Assembly (NCBI RefSeq): GCF_002115805.1
Contig: NZ_JFKC01000001.1
Span: forward strand, 496,001-560,000
Length of the DNA: 64,000 bases
Direction: 5' to 3'
Origin: Marivita geojedonensis
GTDB lineage: Bacteria > Pseudomonadota > Alphaproteobacteria > Rhodobacterales > Rhodobacteraceae
Position numbers and translations under genes: made by a program. Within the stretch, counting starts at the first letter, position 1; every line of letters begins with the position of its first letter. The notes under the pieces were generated by a model. That model saw nothing but the letters and a program-made list of their open reading frames with translations. It searched no databases and had not been told where the DNA came from. This document shows positions 60,759-64,000 of this stretch, piece by piece.

Positions 60759-61931
60759 ATGCCACAGTCAACCGAAGAAGAGCAGGACGCCAAGTCCATC
60801 GTTCTAAATGTGCAAAAAGCCCAGATCTGGTTTCTGGGCATCATCGCGTTTGCGGTTATTCTGTTTCTCCTTGTTCAGGCAAAATTTCTTCTGATCTCTC
60901 TTGCTATCGCAATTATGCTGTTCTCGCTGACCTCCGATGCAATCAGCTATTTCCAGCAGCTCAGGATCGGAAGCGCCAAGGTGTCGATCTGGATTGCATC
61001 GACATTGGCCGTCCTGTTGATCGCCGCGATCCTGATTTCGGCTTCTGCGATCCTCCTGACACAAGCCAACACCGTTGTCGTGACAATCCTTCAATACGCC
61101 GACCCTGCGCAGCGCGCGGTGGCGGAACTCTTTCGCTGGATGGGTGAGGATGTTGAATCCGCGGTGCTCGAATGGCTGCAGGGCATTCGCTTTGGACCGT
61201 ATCTGACGTCAATGGCCGGGCAAGCGGGGAACATCGCATCCGGAGCCGTCCTGGTCACTCTATTCGTCGGCTTCATGTTCCTAGAAAGGATCTGGTTCTC
61301 GACCAAACTCACCAGCCTGATGGGCGACAAGGAAAGCGCTGAACGCGTGGAGATGATCATCTCCTCCATCATTCACAGGGTGAACCGCTATCTTGTTGTA
61401 AAGGCGTTGATTAGCGTTCTGACCGGCGGGTTGGTCTATGCTGTGATGACGGTTTTCGGCTTGGAACTGGCATTTGCGATGGGTGTTCTGACATTCGTTC
61501 TGAACTTTATTCCGAATATCGGCTCGATCATCGCTACGTTTGTCGTCGCGCTCGTCAGCTATGTTCAAACGGGCGATACGGTTATTGGGCTGTCGCTGCT
61601 GTTGATCGTCGGAATGATGCAGTTTGTAGTGGGTCAGGTTCTCGACCCTCTACTTTTGGGAAAGACCCTTCGACTGTCTTCCTTCGGGATCATTATTTCG
61701 CTCGCCTTCTGGGCGGCAGTCTGGGGAATTGTCGGGATGTTTCTTGCGGTTCCGATCATGGTTTCAATCATGATCGTCTGCTCGCACATCCGCAATTTGC
61801 GGCCTTTCGCAATCCTGTTATCGCGCGAGGGTTTCCCGGATCTGGACCTCGATCTGGACAGCCGACCGGCCACTGGACACGGCGGCGAGGACGCCGCGAA
61901 AGCGGCGTCCCAATCCGTCCAAGGCCAGTGA
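60759..61931 (+). CDS. AI-2E family (PerM/YhhT-like) membrane transporter
   Basis: A 390-residue protein with about eight membrane helices and the family's central cytoplasmic/periplasmic stretch. The C-terminal signature is FVLNFIPNIGSIIATFVVALVSYVQ and GQVLDPLLLGKTLRLSSFGIIISLAFWAAVWGIVGMFLAVPIM (partial views). Members export autoinducer-2 or other small molecules, or act as Na/H antiporters, so the name is not a firm function. I chose ATG 60759 (MPQSTEEEQ) although its ribosome site is weak; an upstream TTG at 60693 is the alternative. It is convergent with the mannitol dehydrogenase gene. Confidence 0.85.
   Translation: MPQSTEEEQDAKSIVLNVQKAQIWFLGIIAFAVILFLLVQAKFLLISLAIAIMLFSLTSDAISYFQQLRIGSAKVSIWIASTLAVLLIAAILISASAILLTQANTVVVTILQYADPAQRAVAELFRWMGEDVESAVLEWLQGIRFGPYLTSMAGQAGNIASGAVLVTLFVGFMFLERIWFSTKLTSLMGDKESAERVEMIISSIIHRVNRYLVVKALISVLTGGLVYAVMTVFGLELAFAMGVLTFVLNFIPNIGSIIATFVVALVSYVQTGDTVIGLSLLLIVGMMQFVVGQVLDPLLLGKTLRLSSFGIIISLAFWAAVWGIVGMFLAVPIMVSIMIVCSHIRNLRPFAILLSREGFPDLDLDLDSRPATGHGGEDAAKAASQSVQGQ
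61889..61910. other. GNRA-capped stem-loop at the 3' end of the AI-2E-type gene
   Basis: GGACGCCGC-GAAA-GCGGCGTCC, a perfect 9-base stem with a GAAA tetraloop, spans the last codons of the gene, 21 bases before its stop and 47 bases beyond the end of the convergent mtlK. It could help end transcription from either side, though no T-run is present. Confidence 0.45.
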
Positions 61932-61956
61932 CAGTAAGAAAAGAACCTTTCTGTCT

Positions 61957-63420
61957 CTACTGTTCCAGGAAGCGCCGCAGAGTATTCCGGCAGCCATCTG
62001 TCCAGAGGCTGTTCAGCCAGGCCGAAAAACTATCGGCAAAGACTACGTTTTGCCCAAGCGTGCCGTAGCAACTCAACTGCAACCAAGCGGACGGATCGCT
62101 GCGTGCGGAAAGCGCCGCAGCCTGAAGTTCCGTCCAGTTCGGATCGTTGGGTTCAATCGCGGTTCCGTCTTCCCGTTCACCTGCGCACATACGCGCCCAG
62201 AGGGCTTCGGCGAGTGCCAGTCCATCCACGGTTCGACCTGCCGCAAGTCCATCGCGAAGGCTCGGAAACAGGAACCCGGGGTGTCTGGATGATCCGTCGA
62301 AGGCAACGCGCCGCGTGCTGTCCCGGATCTGAGGATTGGAGAACCGACCGTCAATAAGCTCGAGGTAGCCTGTAGGTGTAATCTCTGGAACCGCTTGAAC
62401 AAAAGGTGCGATTTCTTTTTCTTCGACTTTGCGGAAAAAGCCGGAAATGTCGTCATCCGCCATGCAGTCCGCAATCGTCGCAACAGAAAGCAACTCTCCC
62501 GCATTTGCCAGAAGCTGATGTCCACCGTTCAGCATCCGCAGCTTCATCGCTTCATACGTGTGCACATCATCGGTAATTGTCGCGCCGACTTTTTCCCAGG
62601 CCGGTCGACCTGCAACAAACGCGTCTTCGATGACCCACTGGCGAAAACTCTCATGCGACACAGGTGCGGCATCCTCGATACCGAGCGCATGTGTCCGTGC
62701 GATCAGTTCCGCGCTTGTCGCAGGAACGATGCAGTCGACCATCGAATTGGGGAATGTCGCTTCACGGTTGATCCAATCTGCCAGATCAGGGTCAGAAAGG
62801 CGCGCGAGCTCCACCACACACTGGCGCAAGATCGCACCATTGCCCTGCAGGTTATCGCAGGACAGAGCTGTAAAGGGCCCTACTCCATTCGCCCGGCGTG
62901 CTTTGAGAGCCGCAACCATGGCACCGAATGCTGTGCGCGGACGATCAGGGTTCGCAGCATCGTGCCGGATGTCTTCGTGGCTTTGATCAAAGTCACCGCT
63001 ATCCGGATCGATGTAGTACCCGCCTTCCGTTACAGTCATGGACACAATGCGGATCGCCGGGTTGGACATCGCCTCAATCAAAGAGGCGTTGCCTTCTTCG
63101 ATCGGCAGGTAATCTATCATCGAGCCCGACACTTCAGCCGAGGAGCCAAGAGGATCCAGCTTGATCAAGGTGGTCAAGCAATCCTGCGCCAGAAGCTTCT
63201 CGCGCATCGCAGCATCGTAGACCCGAACCCCGGCCCCAATGATCGCCCAATCATGTGCCTCGCCCTGCTGCATCAGGCTATGCAGATACCACGCCTGATG
63301 CGCACGATGGAAATTACCGAGACCGATGTGGACGATCCCAGGCGTCAGCTTGGATCGGTCATACTGCGGGCGCACAACGTCGGCAGAAAGCATGTCGAGG
63401 TTTGCGTTGCACAGTTTCAT
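61957..63420 (-). CDS. mtlK: Mannitol 2-dehydrogenase (long-chain polyol dehydrogenase)
   Basis: A 487-residue long-chain mannitol dehydrogenase that oxidises D-mannitol (and related polyols) to fructose with NAD. PGIVHIGLGNFHRAHQAWYLHSLM is the nucleotide-binding opening (partial view), ALSCDNLQGNGAILRQ follows, and the catalytic block is around EAMKLRMLNGGHQLLANAGEL, with the lysine and histidines. I favour ATG 63420 (MKLCNANLD), where the family usually begins; ATG 63450 overlaps the sorbitol dehydrogenase stop (ATGA) and would add ten residues. It is the last gene of a polyol operon that continues beyond the window. Confidence 0.92.
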   Translation of the reverse strand: MKLCNANLDMLSADVVRPQYDRSKLTPGIVHIGLGNFHRAHQAWYLHSLMQQGEAHDWAIIGAGVRVYDAAMREKLLAQDCLTTLIKLDPLGSSAEVSGSMIDYLPIEEGNASLIEAMSNPAIRIVSMTVTEGGYYIDPDSGDFDQSHEDIRHDAANPDRPRTAFGAMVAALKARRANGVGPFTALSCDNLQGNGAILRQCVVELARLSDPDLADWINREATFPNSMVDCIVPATSAELIARTHALGIEDAAPVSHESFRQWVIEDAFVAGRPAWEKVGATITDDVHTYEAMKLRMLNGGHQLLANAGELLSVATIADCMADDDISGFFRKVEEKEIAPFVQAVPEITPTGYLELIDGRFSNPQIRDSTRRVAFDGSSRHPGFLFPSLRDGLAAGRTVDGLALAEALWARMCAGEREDGTAIEPNDPNWTELQAAALSARSDPSAWLQLSCYGTLGQNVVFADSFSAWLNSLWTDGCRNTLRRFLEQ

Positions 63421-63449
63421 GGCATGTGGCCCTTTTACGAAATCGTCCA

Positions 63450-64000
63450 TCAGCTCATCCAGTTGCCGCCGTCAACGTTATACGTTTGAGCGACAATGTA
63501 GTCGGCCTCTTCCGAGGCGAGAAAGACTGCCATTCCAGTTAGATCTTCTGCGCGGCCCATTCTGCCGTATGGAACGGACTCGCCCACTTCCTTCTTCTTC
63601 TGCCCCAAAGCCTTGTTTTCATACTTGGCAAAAAACGCATCAACGCCATCCCAGTGTTCGCCATCGACGACCCCGGGAGCGATTGCGTTTACATTGATCC
63701 CATGCCCGATAAGATTCAAACCCGCTGATTGCGTGAGACTGATAACCGCAGCCTTGCTTGCACAGTAAACCCCGACCAAAGCCTCACCGCGGCGTCCTGC
63801 TTGACTTGCCATATTGATGATCTTGCCGCGAACGCCTCGCTCGATCATGTGTTTCGCTACAGCCTGCATTGTGAATAGCGTCCCGGCTACGTTGATCTCG
63901 AACACGCGGTCAAAGTCTTTGCGTTCGATCTCGACAATGGGCGCGGCAGTAAAAAGCGCTGCATTGTTGATCAGGATGTCGATTTGGCCAAAAGCCTCAG
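63450..64000 (-). CDS. smoS: Sorbitol (polyol) dehydrogenase SmoS, SDR family, 5' end outside the window
   Basis: The last 182 residues of a short-chain dehydrogenase; the frame runs open to the window edge. IDILINNAALFTAAPIVEIERKDFDRVFEIN, the serine region GKIINMASQAGRRGEAL, the catalytic YCASKAA, and INVNAIAPGVVDGEHWDGVDAFFAKYENKA (partial views) match Rhodobacter SmoS/PolS as I recall it, down to the closing TYNVDGGNWMS. It precedes mtlK with an ATGA contact. An ABC polyol importer (smoEFGK) would be expected just outside the window. Confidence 0.92.
   Translation of the reverse strand, partial: EAFGQIDILINNAALFTAAPIVEIERKDFDRVFEINVAGTLFTMQAVAKHMIERGVRGKIINMASQAGRRGEALVGVYCASKAAVISLTQSAGLNLIGHGINVNAIAPGVVDGEHWDGVDAFFAKYENKALGQKKKEVGESVPYGRMGRAEDLTGMAVFLASEEADYIVAQTYNVDGGNWMS

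Noticed and set aside
1-64000. CRISPR arrays, tRNA/rRNA genes, prophage or insertion sequences
   Set aside because: I saw no regular direct repeats, tRNA-like cloverleaf with flanking signals, integrase or transposase motifs.

Overview
The window looks like chromosomal DNA of a marine alphaproteobacterium of the Roseobacter group (Rhodobacteraceae). The grounds are high-GC coding style, short intergenic gaps, many ATGA or GTGA start/stop overlaps, three TRAP transporters, a taurine/sulfonate-type Xsc-SoeABC module, a PhnWAY phosphonate operon and a SmoS/MtlK polyol pair. I saw no rRNA, tRNA, CRISPR array, integrase or intact insertion sequence. Nearly everything is transport plus catabolism of small organic nutrients, so this is an accessory nutrient-scavenging region.

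Layout. (1) 0-10.3 kb, C2-sulfonate dissimilation: the end of a LacI-type regulator, sulfite dehydrogenase soeC, soeB and soeA with an extra 54-residue membrane ORF between soeA and soeB, a citrate synthase, pta, ackA and xsc. Together these convert sulfoacetaldehyde to acetyl phosphate plus sulfite, feed the acetyl group to CoA/citrate or acetate, and oxidise sulfite to sulfate. A LacI-type palindrome lies in front of soeA. (2) 10.6-15.5 kb, surface glycans: an O-antigen-ligase/polymerase-like membrane protein, a glycosyltransferase broken by one in-frame stop, and an acyltransferase-3/SGNH protein whose catalytic residues appear replaced. (3) 15.5-32.4 kb, phosphonate island: an oligopeptide-type ABC importer, a phosphonate-monoester-hydrolase-like enzyme and a LysR regulator on the minus strand; then phnW, phnA, phnY, a pbfA-like lyase, an EamA exporter and a Na/Pi cotransporter on the plus strand. 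Near-identical LysR-type boxes sit in front of both halves. (4) 32.4-41.5 kb: RpiR regulator, N-formylglutamate-amidohydrolase-like enzyme, TRAP transporter, GS-like ligase, NTF2-like protein, aldehyde dehydrogenase and iron-containing alcohol dehydrogenase. This reads as a gamma-glutamylation route for an amino alcohol or similar amine. (5) 41.6-47.5 kb: IclR, TRAP transporter and a divergent GMC oxidoreductase. (6) 47.5-59.9 kb: two divergent operons around an IclR-type palindrome. The left one carries citryl-CoA-lyase-like, CoA transferase, TRAP, FMN reductase and FAH-family genes. The right one carries an intradiol dioxygenase, IclR, amidohydrolase, MetE-core-like and VOC genes, followed by a convergent quinone oxidoreductase. 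This looks like an undescribed ring-cleavage pathway ending in a citrate-like CoA ester. (7) 60.7-64 kb: AI-2E family membrane protein, mannitol dehydrogenase and the end of a sorbitol dehydrogenase.

The best candidates for new biology are the phosphonate-ester import and hydrolysis island (3), the gamma-glutamylation cluster (4), the dioxygenase/CoA-transferase/citryl-CoA-lyase cluster (6), and the small membrane ORF inside soeABC. All functions are read from sequence motifs and family knowledge; no database search was run.
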